NCBI RefSeq assembly: GCF_010686765.1
Contig: NZ_JAAGWF010000017.1
Coordinates: 1 to 64,000 of the forward strand
Direction of reading: 5' to 3'
Source of the DNA: Geodermatophilus sabuli
GTDB taxonomy: Bacteria > Actinomycetota > Actinomycetes > Mycobacteriales > Geodermatophilaceae
Length of the DNA stretch: 64,000 nt
Shown piece by piece: positions 22,096-30,863 of this stretch (position 1 is the first letter of the stretch; each line of letters begins with the position of its first letter). A program made the translations under genes and the position numbers. The notes under the pieces are model-generated. The model made no database searches, was not told where the DNA came from, and worked only from the letters and a program-made list of their open reading frames with translations.

Positions 22096-23322
22096 TCAGC
22101 CGAACGCCCGTCCCTCGCCCCGGTAGGTGGGGACGGCACCGGTGACCGCGTCGCCCACCACGGTGTGCAGGACGTCGACGTGCTCGCACAGCTCCCCGGC
22201 CTTCGCGTGCCGGAACCACACCCGGTCACCGACGGCGAGGGCCCGCGTGCCCGGGCCGCGGAGCGGGGTCTGCACCTCCCCGGCGCCCTCGGCGCGGAGC
22301 AGGCGCAGCCCCGCGGGGTGCACCGGCCGCGGCAACCGGTCGGCACCGGCCGGTCCGGAGGCGGTCCAGCCACCGCTGGCGACGGTGACCACACCGGGCG
22401 CCGGCACCCGGGTGACCGGCAGCGCGAAGAGCGCGGCCGGCCGCGCGGTGAACGCCCGGTAGCCGTCGAAGAGGGTGGGGCAGTACAGGCCGGACCCCGC
22501 CGCCAGCTCGGTCACCGACGGATCGGACGCGGTCCGCTCGAGGCTGCCGGTGCCGCCGCCGTTGACGAACTCCAGCGGTGCGACGGCGGAGACCGCGGCC
22601 ACGACCGCCGCCCGCCGGGTCGTCAGCTCCCGCGCCGACATGCCCTGCAGCGCCCGCACCGCCAGCCCCCGCAGCGGCCGCCGCGCGGGGGCGTCCTGGA
22701 CGCCGGCGATCTGTGCCTCGTAGGCCATGACGCCGGCCAGGGTGAAACCCGCACGGCCGGCCACCGCCTGCGCGAGCGTCGCGGCCTCCGCCGGGTCGTG
22801 CACCGGGGAGCGGCGCACGCCCACGTGCACCCGGCCGGCGGCGGCTCGCAGCGAGGCGTCGACGTCGAGGCAGACGCGCACCGGCGGGCGCCGGCCCGGC
22901 GGTGCCACGGCGTCGACGGCGTCCAGGTGCCCGACCGAGTCGATCATCAGCGTCACCCGGCCCGCCGCGGTCTCGTCGGTGACCAGCCGGCGCAGGCCGC
23001 CGCGGTCGACCGTGGGGTAGCCGACGACGACGTCGGTCGCGACCGGGTCCTCGCCGCCGGTCAGCCACAGCGCCTCGGCGAGCGTGTAGGCCAGCACGCC
23101 GGCGAAACCGGGACGGGCCAGCACCCGGCGGAGCAGCGCCCGGCAGCGGACCGACTTGCTCGCCACCCGGATCGGCCGGCCCGCGGCCCGCGAGACGAGG
23201 TCGGCGGCGTTGGCGTCGAGCGCGTCGAGGTCCACGACGGCCAGTGGCGGGTCGAGGTCGGCGGTGGCCCGGTCCAGACGGGTACGGGCCGACAGCGGGG
23301 CGGCGTGCAGGCGGGCGGGCAT
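22096..23322 (-). CDS. Amino acid deaminase/aldolase (D-threonine aldolase/alanine racemase fold)
   Basis: A 408-residue PLP enzyme with the alanine-racemase-like N-terminal barrel and a D-serine-dehydratase-like C-terminal domain. The PLP lysine is Lys56 in IRVASKSVRCRAL. GVMAYEAQIAGV and EFVNGGGTGSLE mark the barrel's phosphate-binding region, and DRVWFRHAKAGELCEHVDVL the metal/active-site region (His and Cys). The family acts on D-threonine, D-serine or related hydroxy amino acids; the exact substrate is not predictable. ATG 23322 is preferred over a TTG at 23358. It is divergent from the lactone oxidase gene over 110 bp. Confidence 0.87.
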   Translation of the reverse strand: MPARLHAAPLSARTRLDRATADLDPPLAVVDLDALDANAADLVSRAAGRPIRVASKSVRCRALLRRVLARPGFAGVLAYTLAEALWLTGGEDPVATDVVVGYPTVDRGGLRRLVTDETAAGRVTLMIDSVGHLDAVDAVAPPGRRPPVRVCLDVDASLRAAAGRVHVGVRRSPVHDPAEAATLAQAVAGRAGFTLAGVMAYEAQIAGVQDAPARRPLRGLAVRALQGMSARELTTRRAAVVAAVSAVAPLEFVNGGGTGSLERTASDPSVTELAAGSGLYCPTLFDGYRAFTARPAALFALPVTRVPAPGVVTVASGGWTASGPAGADRLPRPVHPAGLRLLRAEGAGEVQTPLRGPGTRALAVGDRVWFRHAKAGELCEHVDVLHTVVGDAVTGAVPTYRGEGRAFG

Positions 23323-23432
23323 CCCCGCGAGGGTCGCCGTCCGACAGCGGACGGTCAACCCCCTGGACGGGCCGTTGACCTGCGTAGAACCGCCATGCAG
23401 AGTCGCTGCGACCGACCGCGGAGGAGGACCCG

Positions 23433-24767
23433 GTGACGGCTGAGCGGGCGTGGTCCGACCCTGCGGTGCGCTGGCGCAACTGGGGCGGCAACCAGCGCGC
23501 GGAGGTGATGGTGGCCCGCGCGGCGTCGGTGGACGACGTGGTCGCCGTCCTGACGGCCGCCGCGCTGGCCGGACGGCGGGTGCGGCCCATCGGCAGCAGC
23601 CACTCCTTCAGCGCCATCGGGCGGCCGGAGGAGACCCAGCTGGTGCTCGACGAGCTCTGCCACATCACCGTGGGGGACGACGGGCTGGTCACCGTGGGTG
23701 CGGGCACGCCCCTGTACCGGCTCAACGCCGAGCTGGCCCGCACCGGCTGGGCGCTGACCAACCTCGGCGACATCGACCGGCAGAGCGTGGCCGGCGCCCT
23801 GGCCACCGGCACGCACGGCACCGGTGCCGGCTTCGGGGGGCTCGCCACCCAGGTGCGGGCGCTGCAGCTGGTGACCCCGGCGGGGGAGGTGCTGCACTGC
23901 GACGCCGGCACCCACCCGGAGGTGTTCGCCGCCGGGCGGGTCGGTCTGGGTGCCCTCGGGGTGGTGACCGCGGTGACGCTGCAGGCCGAGCCAGCGTTCG
24001 CGCTGCACGCCGTCGAGGGGCCCGGCCGGCTCAGCGCGGCGCTGGAGTGCTTCGAGGAACTGATGACCTCCACCGACCACGTCGAGTTCTACTGGTTCCC
24101 GCACACCGACGCGACGCTGCTGAAGTGCAACACCCGGGTGCCGCTGAGCGTCGGCCTGGACCCGCTGCCCCGCTGGCGGGCGGTCTGGGACGACGAGATC
24201 CTCGCCAACGCCGCGTTCGCCGGGGTGGTGGCTGCCGGACGGCGGTTGCCCGCGCTGGTGCCGCCGCTGGCGCGGGTCTCGGCGCGAGCCCTGGGTCGGC
24301 GCAGCTGGACCGACCACTCCCACCGGGTGTTCGTGAGCCGCCGGCGGGTGCGCTTCCTCGAGATGGAGTACGCCGTGCCGCGCGAGCAGGCGCCGGCGGT
24401 GCTCGAGCAGCTGCGCCGGGTGCACGAGGACGGCGACTGGCGCACCGCCTTCCCCGTCGAGGTGCGGCTGGCCGCCGCCGACGACATCCCGCTGTCGACG
24501 GCGTCCGGGCGGGACACCGCCTACATCGCCGCGCACGTGCCGGCCGGCACCGAGCCGGGGCCGTGGTTCGCCGCGCTCGAGGCGATCGCCGGGGAGGTCG
24601 GCGGGCGGCCGCACTGGGGCAAGCTGCACGGCCTGGACGCGGCGGTGCTGCGGCAGCGCTATCCGCGGTTCGGCGAGTTCCTGGCCGTCCGGGACCGGTT
24701 GGACCCCACCGGCGTGCTGGCCAACGCCCACCTCGACCGCGTGCTCGGCCCGGCCCCAGGGCGCTGA
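23433..24767 (+). CDS. D-arabinono-1,4-lactone oxidase / L-gulonolactone dehydrogenase family
   Basis: A 444-residue FAD enzyme of the vanillyl-alcohol-oxidase fold. The N-terminal FAD domain shows VRPIGSSHSFSAIG and SVAGALATGTHGTG; the C-terminal ALO domain carries HWGK (394-397) near the flavin. It oxidises a sugar-1,4-lactone toward ascorbate-like products in homologues, including the mycobacterial L-gulono-1,4-lactone dehydrogenase. I cannot tell oxidase from dehydrogenase activity from sequence alone. GAGGAGG precedes GTG 23433. Confidence 0.9.
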   Translation: MTAERAWSDPAVRWRNWGGNQRAEVMVARAASVDDVVAVLTAAALAGRRVRPIGSSHSFSAIGRPEETQLVLDELCHITVGDDGLVTVGAGTPLYRLNAELARTGWALTNLGDIDRQSVAGALATGTHGTGAGFGGLATQVRALQLVTPAGEVLHCDAGTHPEVFAAGRVGLGALGVVTAVTLQAEPAFALHAVEGPGRLSAALECFEELMTSTDHVEFYWFPHTDATLLKCNTRVPLSVGLDPLPRWRAVWDDEILANAAFAGVVAAGRRLPALVPPLARVSARALGRRSWTDHSHRVFVSRRRVRFLEMEYAVPREQAPAVLEQLRRVHEDGDWRTAFPVEVRLAAADDIPLSTASGRDTAYIAAHVPAGTEPGPWFAALEAIAGEVGGRPHWGKLHGLDAAVLRQRYPRFGEFLAVRDRLDPTGVLANAHLDRVLGPAPGR

Positions 24768-24834
24768 GCCCCGGGCCCGCCACCAGGGCGCCGAGCCCGG
24801 CCCCGGTGCCGGGGCGCCGCGGCCGGGCGGGCGC

Positions 24835-25713
24835 TCAGGCGGTGGGGGTGCCGCCGATCGCGTCGAGCTCCTCGAGCTCGCGCGGGCCGAGCGCCAGCGC
24901 ACCGGCGGTGAGGTTCTCCTCCAGGTGCGCCACCGTCGACGTCCCGGGGATCAGCAGCACGTTGGGGCTGCGGGCGAGCAGCCAGGCCAGCGCGACCTGC
25001 ATGGGGGAGGCCTCGAGCCGGCGGGCGACGGTGTCCAGCGCCGCCGACTGCAGCGGCGTGAAGCCGCCCAGCGGGAAGAACGGCACGAAGGGGACACCCT
25101 CGCGGGCCAGCGCGTCGATCATCGGGTCGTCGTGCCGGTGCACCAGGTTGTAGTGGTTCTGCACGCACACCACCGGCGCGATCGACCGGGCCTCGGCCAG
25201 CTGCTGCGTCGTCACGTGGCTCACCCCGAGGTGCCGGATGAGCCCCTCCTGCTGCATCGCCGCCAGGGCCTCGAACGACTCGGCGATCGACCGCTCGCCC
25301 GGCCCGGCGATCTGGGTGATCCGCAGGTTCACCACGTCGAGGACGTCCACGCCGAGGTGGTCGAGGTTGTCCTGCACCGCCGAGCGCAGCTCCTCGGGCG
25401 AGAGGGCCTCCGGCCAGCCGCCCTCCGGCGTCCGGCGCGCCCCCACCTTCGTCACCAGCACCAGGTCGTCGGGATAGGGGTGCAGAGCCTCCCGGATCAC
25501 CTCGTTGGTGACGTGCGGGCCGTAGTAGTCGCTGGTGTCGATGTGGTCCACCCCCAGCTCCACCGCACGGCGGAGGACGGCGACCGCGGCGGCGCGGTCG
25601 GCCGGAGGTCCCATCACGTGCGGGCCGCTGAGCTGCATCGCGCCGTAACCGAGGCGGTGCACCGACCGGTCGCCGAGGGGGAACTGCCCGGCTCGCTCCA
25701 GGGGGTTGGTCAT
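24835..25713 (-). CDS. Aldo/keto reductase, MFS-linked
   Basis: A 292-residue aldo/keto reductase. Catalytic residues lie in HIDTSDYYGP (Asp, Tyr) and LVTKVGARR (Lys). At the position of the usual catalytic His the sequence has VVNLRITQ, so that His is replaced by Arg or Asn; oxidoreductases of this YdbC/Tas-like branch often vary here. It lies 29 bp downstream of an MFS exporter gene and is probably co-transcribed with it, suggesting joint handling of a reactive carbonyl compound. That link is inference. Confidence 0.9.
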   Translation of the reverse strand: MTNPLERAGQFPLGDRSVHRLGYGAMQLSGPHVMGPPADRAAAVAVLRRAVELGVDHIDTSDYYGPHVTNEVIREALHPYPDDLVLVTKVGARRTPEGGWPEALSPEELRSAVQDNLDHLGVDVLDVVNLRITQIAGPGERSIAESFEALAAMQQEGLIRHLGVSHVTTQQLAEARSIAPVVCVQNHYNLVHRHDDPMIDALAREGVPFVPFFPLGGFTPLQSAALDTVARRLEASPMQVALAWLLARSPNVLLIPGTSTVAHLEENLTAGALALGPRELEELDAIGGTPTA

Positions 25714-25742
25714 GTCTGGCCCCCTACCCGTGGATCGGCCGG

Positions 25743-26945
25743 TCAGACGGTGGCGCCGCACACCTCGGCGGGGACCTCCGCACCGGCCGCGACCGGCTCG
25801 TCGGCGCGGCGGCCGATCCCGCGCGCGAGGACGGCGATCCCGGCGCCGACGAGCGCGAGGACGGCGCCCACCCAGATCGGCGCGGTGTAGCCGAACCCGG
25901 CGGAGAGGACCAGCGCACCCAGCGCCGCACCCAGGGCGTTGGCCACGTTGAACGCCCCCTGGTTCGCTGCCGCCACCAGGCTGCCGCCGCGCACCCGCGC
26001 CGCCTCGATGACGCCGTTCTGGACCACCGGGCCGAGCGAGAACGACACGGTCCCGAAGAGGACGAGCAGGACGACGGCAGCGACCGGCGTGCGGGCGAGG
26101 AAGGCGAACGCAGCCAGGATGACGGCGGTCGCCACGAGGCCCACGGCGACGAAGGATAAGCCGTACCGGTCGCCGAACCGGCCACCGACCAGGGTGCCCA
26201 CCGTGGTGCCCACCCCGAAGAGGGCCAGCACCGGTGTCACCCACGCTGTCGGGATGCCGCCCAGCTCGGTGAGGATCGGGCTGACGTAGCTGTAGACGGC
26301 GAACAGCGCCGCGAACCCGACCATCGTCAGGCCGAGCACGAGCCACACCTGACTGCGACGGAACGCGGCCAGCTCGGACCGCAGGTCGCTCGGCTCGCCC
26401 ACCCCGGCCGGGAGCCAGGCCAGCAGGCCGGCGATGGTGACCAGGCCGATCACGGCGATCCCGCCGAGCACGAGCCGCCAGCTGGTCTGCTGGGCGACGA
26501 ACGTGCCCAGCGGCACGCCGATCACGTTGGCGAGGGTGAGGCCGACCATCATCAGCGAGATGGCCTGGGTGGACCGATCGGGCGCGACCAGCCGGCGGGC
26601 GGCGACGGCGCCCACGCCGAAGAAGGAGCCGTGCGCCAGGGCGGTGAGCACCCGGGCGGCGGCGAGCGTCTCGTAGGTGGGGGCCACGGCCGACAGCGCG
26701 TTGCCGACGACGAAGACGACCATGAGGGCGACCAGTGTCTGGCGGGGGGAGAAGCGGACCCCCAGCGCGGTCAGGGTCGGGGCGCCGACGACCACACCGA
26801 CGGCGTAGGCGGAGATCAGCATGCCGACCGCCGACACGGACACCCCGAGGCCGGCCGCGATCTCGGGCAGCATGCCCATCACGACGAACTCGGTGGTGCC
26901 GATGCCGAAGGCGCCGATGGCGAGGGCGAGCAGGGCGCGGGGCAC
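25743..26945 (-). CDS. MFS transporter, DHA1/AraJ type
   Basis: A 400-residue major-facilitator protein with twelve predicted helices. The first helix IGAFGIGTTEFVVMGMLPEI and the motif LTALAHGSFFGVGAVAARRL are characteristic of the AraJ/CmlR-like DHA1 group, drug or sugar efflux pumps. The motif-A-like segment between helices 2 and 3 is TALGVRFSPRQT. GTG 26945 starts the gene. It is the first gene of a pair with the aldo/keto reductase. The substrate is unknown. Confidence 0.92.
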   Translation of the reverse strand: MPRALLALAIGAFGIGTTEFVVMGMLPEIAAGLGVSVSAVGMLISAYAVGVVVGAPTLTALGVRFSPRQTLVALMVVFVVGNALSAVAPTYETLAAARVLTALAHGSFFGVGAVAARRLVAPDRSTQAISLMMVGLTLANVIGVPLGTFVAQQTSWRLVLGGIAVIGLVTIAGLLAWLPAGVGEPSDLRSELAAFRRSQVWLVLGLTMVGFAALFAVYSYVSPILTELGGIPTAWVTPVLALFGVGTTVGTLVGGRFGDRYGLSFVAVGLVATAVILAAFAFLARTPVAAVVLLVLFGTVSFSLGPVVQNGVIEAARVRGGSLVAAANQGAFNVANALGAALGALVLSAGFGYTAPIWVGAVLALVGAGIAVLARGIGRRADEPVAAGAEVPAEVCGATV

Positions 26946-27136
26946 GGGGAGCGACTCCAGGGAGAGCGGACGACTGGGGGTGCGGACTCCGTCGTCCGGC
27001 CGGGGGGCCTACCGACCCTCCCTCGGGGCAAGGCCCTGCCCCCGCACGGCATGCCCCGAACCCGACGTGGGGCTGCTCACAGGCCGTGCCCGTCCGCGGA
27101 TCGGCACCGGGCCGGTCCGCGGACGCGCACGGGGGG

Positions 27137-28318
27137 TCAGGGCTGCAGCAGCACCTTGACCGCGCCGTCCTTCTTCTCCCGGAAGTTGGCGTAGGCCTCG
27201 GGCGCCTGCTCCAGCGGCACCCGGTGCGTGGCGAAGTCGTCGACGCCGAGCGGGTCGCCCTCGGTCAGCAGCGGCAGGATGTCGGGCACCCAGCGCCACA
27301 CGTTGGCCTGGCCCATCCGCAACTGGATCTGCTTGTCGAACATGCGCATCAGCGGCAGCGGGTCGGTGGCGCCGCCGTAGACACCCGACAGCGAGATCGT
27401 GCCGCCGCGGCGGACGGTGTCGATGGCCGTGTTGAGGGCCGCGAGCCGGTCGACGCCGGCCACCTGCATGACCTTCTCCATGATCGCGTCCGGGACGATC
27501 GCCGTCGCCTTCTGCGCGAGCGAGGCCAGGGGCGAGCCGTGCGCCTCCATGCCGACGGCGTCGATGACGGCGTCGGCTCCCCGCCCGTCGGTGGCGTCCT
27601 GGATGGCCTGGAGGACCTCCTTGCGGTCCGTGGAGCGGATGACGTTCGTGCCGCGGGCGCTCGCCCGGGCCAGGCGCTCGGGGACGACGTCGGACGCGTA
27701 CACCTTGTCGATCCCCAGGTGGTGGGCGATGCGGGTGCACATGTCGCCGATCGGGCCCAGTCCGAGCACCAGCAGCGTGCCGCCGGGTGGGGTCGCGGCG
27801 TATTGGACCGCCTGCCAGGCGGTGGGCAGGACGTCGGAGAGGTAGACGAAGCGGTCGTCCGGCAGGCCCGCGGGGACCTTGATGGGCAGGGTGTTGCCGA
27901 AGGGCACCCGCAGGTACTCGGCCTGCCCACCGGGCACCTGCCCGTAGAGCTTGGTGTAGCCGAACAGGGAGGCCCCGAAGCCCTGGTCGCGGTTCTGCGT
28001 CGTCTCGCACTGGGACTGCAGGCCCTGCGAGCACATCCAGCAGGTGCCGCAGGAGATGTTGAACGGCACGACGACCCGGTCGCCGGGCTTGACGGCGGTG
28101 ACCGCGGACCCCACCTCGCGGACGACGCCCATCGGTTCGTGTCCCATCACGTCACCGACGCTCATGAAGGGCGCCATCACCTCGATCAGGTGGAGGTCCG
28201 AGCCGCAGATGCCGCTCGAGGTGACCTCGATGACGACGTCGGTGGGGTCCTGGATCGTGGGGTCGGGGACGGTGTCCACCCGGACGTCGGCTCGGCCGTG
28301 CCAGGTCACTGCGCGCAT
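27137..28318 (-). CDS. Zinc-dependent alcohol dehydrogenase (formaldehyde dehydrogenase-like)
   Basis: A 393-residue medium-chain dehydrogenase. Catalytic zinc residues are Cys38 (SSGICGSDLH) and His60-Glu61 (MGHEPMG). The structural zinc loop is CGTCWMCSQGLQSQC. The nucleotide-binding motif is LLVLGLGPIGDMCTRIA, followed by an Asp (YASDVVPERLA) that favours NAD over NADP. The long insertion resembles glutathione-independent formaldehyde dehydrogenases and threonine-dehydrogenase-like proteins. It diverges from the M23 peptidase gene across 291 bp. Confidence 0.93.
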   Translation of the reverse strand: MRAVTWHGRADVRVDTVPDPTIQDPTDVVIEVTSSGICGSDLHLIEVMAPFMSVGDVMGHEPMGVVREVGSAVTAVKPGDRVVVPFNISCGTCWMCSQGLQSQCETTQNRDQGFGASLFGYTKLYGQVPGGQAEYLRVPFGNTLPIKVPAGLPDDRFVYLSDVLPTAWQAVQYAATPPGGTLLVLGLGPIGDMCTRIAHHLGIDKVYASDVVPERLARASARGTNVIRSTDRKEVLQAIQDATDGRGADAVIDAVGMEAHGSPLASLAQKATAIVPDAIMEKVMQVAGVDRLAALNTAIDTVRRGGTISLSGVYGGATDPLPLMRMFDKQIQLRMGQANVWRWVPDILPLLTEGDPLGVDDFATHRVPLEQAPEAYANFREKKDGAVKVLLQP

Positions 28319-28473
28319 GGGGATGTGCTCCTCGGATCGGCGTCGGAGAGCTCCGACAGGGTCCTTCTGCCCCGTCGTGAGCTGGATCGCCCCTGTTTCC
28401 GCCGCAACTCGGCGCGCCCCGCACAGACAGTCATGTCGGTTGGACGCACCGCTGAATCACATGGCTGCAGCTT

Positions 28474-28489
28474 TGTGGGCCACGCCACA
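28474..28489 (+). promoter_or_regulatory. CRP/GlxR-like palindrome
   Basis: TGTGG-N6-CCACA, extended to seven-base arms by flanking TT and AA (28472-28491). The CRP/GlxR consensus is TGTGA-N6-TCACA, so each half site differs at one position. It lies 121 bp before the M23 peptidase start and 156 bp from the alcohol dehydrogenase start, in a patch of lower GC that probably holds both promoters. No c-di-AMP riboswitch was recognised here. Confidence 0.4.
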
Positions 28490-28609
28490 AATGTGCAGGT
28501 CAGGACCCCCGTTCTCACATCACGAACCGATAACGGCATGTTTACATGGGTCCCGTTCGCGAGCCGGACACCCGCACGACGTCCCCCGTTCCCCACGGAA
28601 GCCAGGTGC

Positions 28610-29713
28610 ATGACTCCGCTCCACCACGACCGCCTCCTCGTCGAGGGGACGGCGCCCGCTCCGGGCGCACGGACCCCGCTCGGCACGGCCGCGGCCCCGT
28701 CCCCGCGACGGACGCCCCGCCCGGTCCCTGAGACGGCAGACCCGACCATCCCGACGCAGCGCTCGGGGGACGCGCAGCTGCTGGGGACCATCGGTACCGA
28801 CCGACCCGCCGAGGACCGGACGCCCGAGCTCGCCGAGGTGACGGACCTGGCCGGGCTGACCGGGCTGGCCGAGGCCACCGCCCGGGCCGGCATCGAGGAC
28901 CTGACCGACGTCCGTGCCGAGGACGCCGCGCCCACCGGTGCCGCATCCACGGTCGTGGCCGTCCCCCGGAGCGGGCGCGGCCGGCGCCTCCGGTTCGCGC
29001 CCCCGTCGGCCGCCCGCCGTCCGGCGGTCTTCCTGGCCGTCGCGCTGGTGGGGGCCACCGGGCTGGCCCTCGTCACCGCGGGGGACCACGTGGCGCAGGC
29101 CGACGCACCCGAGGCGGAGACCGCCTCGGTCAGCGTCGCCGCCGAGCTCGGCCTGGACCAGCAGTCGCAGTCCGCCGTGATCGAGGACGACGCCGCTGCC
29201 CGGCTGGAGCAGATGACCGCCAGCCGCACCGCCCGGGAGGCCGAGCAGGCCGCGGCCGCGCAGGTGCAGGCGGACGCCGACCGCCTCGCCTCGGAGGCCG
29301 CGGCGGAGGCCGCCCGTCCCGACGCCGTCCTCCCCGTCTCCGGAGCGCGGCTGACCAGTGGCTTCGGAGCGCGGTGGGGCACCCAGCACGCCGGCATCGA
29401 CCTGGCCGCGCCGATGCTGACGCCGGAGTACGCCGCCATGGACGGGATCGTCCTCGAGGCGGGCCCGGCCAGCGGCTACGGCAACGTCGTCTACGTCCAG
29501 CACGAGAACGGCGACGTCACCGTCTACGGCCACATGGAGGAGATCCTCGTGTCGCCGGGCCAGGTGGTGCAGGCCGGCGAGACCATCGCGCTGCTCGGCA
29601 ACCGCGGCCAGTCCACCGGCCCGCACCTGCACTTCGAGGTGCACGTGGGCGGGCTCAACGGGCAGAAGATCGACCCGATCCCGTGGCTGCGAGACCGCGG
29701 CGTGGCCGTCTGA
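28610..29713 (+). CDS. Membrane-anchored M23 (LytM-type) peptidoglycan endopeptidase
   Basis: A 367-residue protein. About 130 residues of disordered, Pro/Thr/Glu-rich cytoplasmic sequence precede one membrane helix (FLAVALVGATGLALVTAG), an Ala/Glu/Gln coiled coil (about 185-240) and a C-terminal M23 domain. Zinc ligands are the His and Asp of QHAGIDLA and the His of HLHFEV; GYGNVVYVQHENG and VYGHM are the usual strands. It would cleave peptide crosslinks in the wall, or serve as an amidase activator if inactive, but the zinc ligands are all present. ATG 28610 is chosen; an in-frame ATG at 28538 would add 24 residues. Confidence 0.88.
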   Translation: MTPLHHDRLLVEGTAPAPGARTPLGTAAAPSPRRTPRPVPETADPTIPTQRSGDAQLLGTIGTDRPAEDRTPELAEVTDLAGLTGLAEATARAGIEDLTDVRAEDAAPTGAASTVVAVPRSGRGRRLRFAPPSAARRPAVFLAVALVGATGLALVTAGDHVAQADAPEAETASVSVAAELGLDQQSQSAVIEDDAAARLEQMTASRTAREAEQAAAAQVQADADRLASEAAAEAARPDAVLPVSGARLTSGFGARWGTQHAGIDLAAPMLTPEYAAMDGIVLEAGPASGYGNVVYVQHENGDVTVYGHMEEILVSPGQVVQAGETIALLGNRGQSTGPHLHFEVHVGGLNGQKIDPIPWLRDRGVAV

Positions 29714-29742
29714 ACCAGCGCCCCGCAGCCCCAGCACGCACC

Positions 29743-29779
29743 GGCGCCCCCCTCCCGCAGTTCGCGGGCGGGGGGCGCC
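29743..29779 (+). terminator. Strong terminator after the M23 peptidase gene
   Basis: A long stem begins GGCGCC at 29743 and ends GGCGCC at 29779, about 16 bp per arm with a loop near 29759-29763. Flanking CAGCAC and GTGCTG (about 29732 and 29780) extend the helix. It lies 29 bp after the peptidase stop. Confidence 0.8.
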
Positions 29780-29834
29780 GTGCTGGTGCGGCACACTCGG
29801 AGGCAGCAGCAGCGGCGCCGGCTGGGAGGGGCAG

Positions 29835-30752
29835 ATGGGGCACGGGCACGCGCACGGTCCGGTCACCGCCTCGGCCGGGCACCGCCGCCGGCTGGTGGTC
29901 GTCCTCGCGCTGACCGTCGCCGTGCTGGCCGCCGAGGTGGTCGGCGCGCTCGTGTCGGGCTCCCTCGCCCTGCTGGCCGACGCCGGCCACATGGCCACCG
30001 ACGCGCTGGGGATCGCCCTGGCCCTCGGCGCGGTCACGCTGGCCCAGCGACCGGCGCGGGGCCGCCGCACCTTCGGCTGGCAACGCGCCGAGATCCTCGC
30101 CGCGGTCGCCAACGCCCTGCTGCTGATGGCCGTGGCCGGCTACGTGCTGGTGGAGGCGGTCCGCCGGTTCGGGGACCCGCCGGAGATCGGCTCGGGCGTG
30201 ATGCTCGCCGTCGCCGTGGCCGGCCTGGCGGCCAACCTCGTCGGCCTGGCCCTGCTGCACCGCGGCCGGCGCGACTCGCTCGCGGTGCGCGGCGCCCACC
30301 TCGAGGTGCTCGGCGACGCGCTGGGTTCGGTCGCGGTGATCGTGGCCGCGGTCGTGATCGCCGCCACCGGCTGGACGCCGGCCGACACCCTCGCCTCCGT
30401 GCTGATCGGCTGCCTGGTGCTGCCGCGCGCCTGGTCCTTGCTGCGGGAGGCCGTCGACGTGCTCCTGGAGACCGCGCCCCGCGGGGTCGACCTGCGCGAG
30501 GTGCGTGAGCACATCCTCGGGGTGGACGGCGTGCTGGACGTCCACGACCTGCACGCCTGGACGATCACCTCCGGGTTGCCGGTGCTCTCCGCGCACGTCG
30601 TGGTGACCGACGAGGCGCTCGAGGCCGGTCACGGCGGCCGGGTGCTCGACGCCCTCTGTGCCTGCCTGGGCAGCCACTTCGACGTCCCGCACTGCACCTT
30701 CCAGCTCGAGGCCGCCACGCACGCCGGACACGAGGCGCCGGTACACGACTGA
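29835..30752 (+). CDS. Cation diffusion facilitator (CzcD/ZitB-like zinc exporter)
   Basis: A 305-residue CDF protein with six membrane helices and a C-terminal cytoplasmic ferredoxin-like domain. Metal site residues are the HxxxD pairs HMATD in helix 2 and HLEVLGD in helix 5, the signature of Zn-CDFs. The His-rich start MGHGHAHG and the C-terminal HAGHEAPVHD are extra metal-binding ends. It exports zinc or cobalt by proton antiport in homologues. GGGAGGGG precedes ATG 29835. A short stem-loop (30757-30774) follows the stop. Confidence 0.93.
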   Translation: MGHGHAHGPVTASAGHRRRLVVVLALTVAVLAAEVVGALVSGSLALLADAGHMATDALGIALALGAVTLAQRPARGRRTFGWQRAEILAAVANALLLMAVAGYVLVEAVRRFGDPPEIGSGVMLAVAVAGLAANLVGLALLHRGRRDSLAVRGAHLEVLGDALGSVAVIVAAVVIAATGWTPADTLASVLIGCLVLPRAWSLLREAVDVLLETAPRGVDLREVREHILGVDGVLDVHDLHAWTITSGLPVLSAHVVVTDEALEAGHGGRVLDALCACLGSHFDVPHCTFQLEAATHAGHEAPVHD

Positions 30753-30852
30753 AGAAGGACCCCCCGCAGGGTCCCGCCATTCGCCGGCTCGGGTCGGGAC
30801 CCGGTACGGGGACGTCGGGGTGGGACAGTGGGGGAGCACTGGACGGTCGGGC

Positions 30853-30858
30853 AGGAGG
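30853..30858 (+). promoter_or_regulatory. Ribosome site that favours GTG 30864
   Basis: AGGAGG five bases before GTG 30864. The upstream GTG at 30828 has no comparable site, so the shorter CtaG start is preferred. Confidence 0.7.
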
Positions 30859-30863
30859 CAGCG

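Noticed and set aside
26946-27136. Short frames between the MFS pump and the alcohol dehydrogenase
   Set aside because: Frames are Arg/Pro-rich and overlap neighbouring genes; nothing coding or structural is convincing.
28319-28609. c-di-AMP (ydaO) riboswitch before the M23 peptidase
   Set aside because: This position is common for ydaO in actinobacteria, but I could not find its conserved core sequences.
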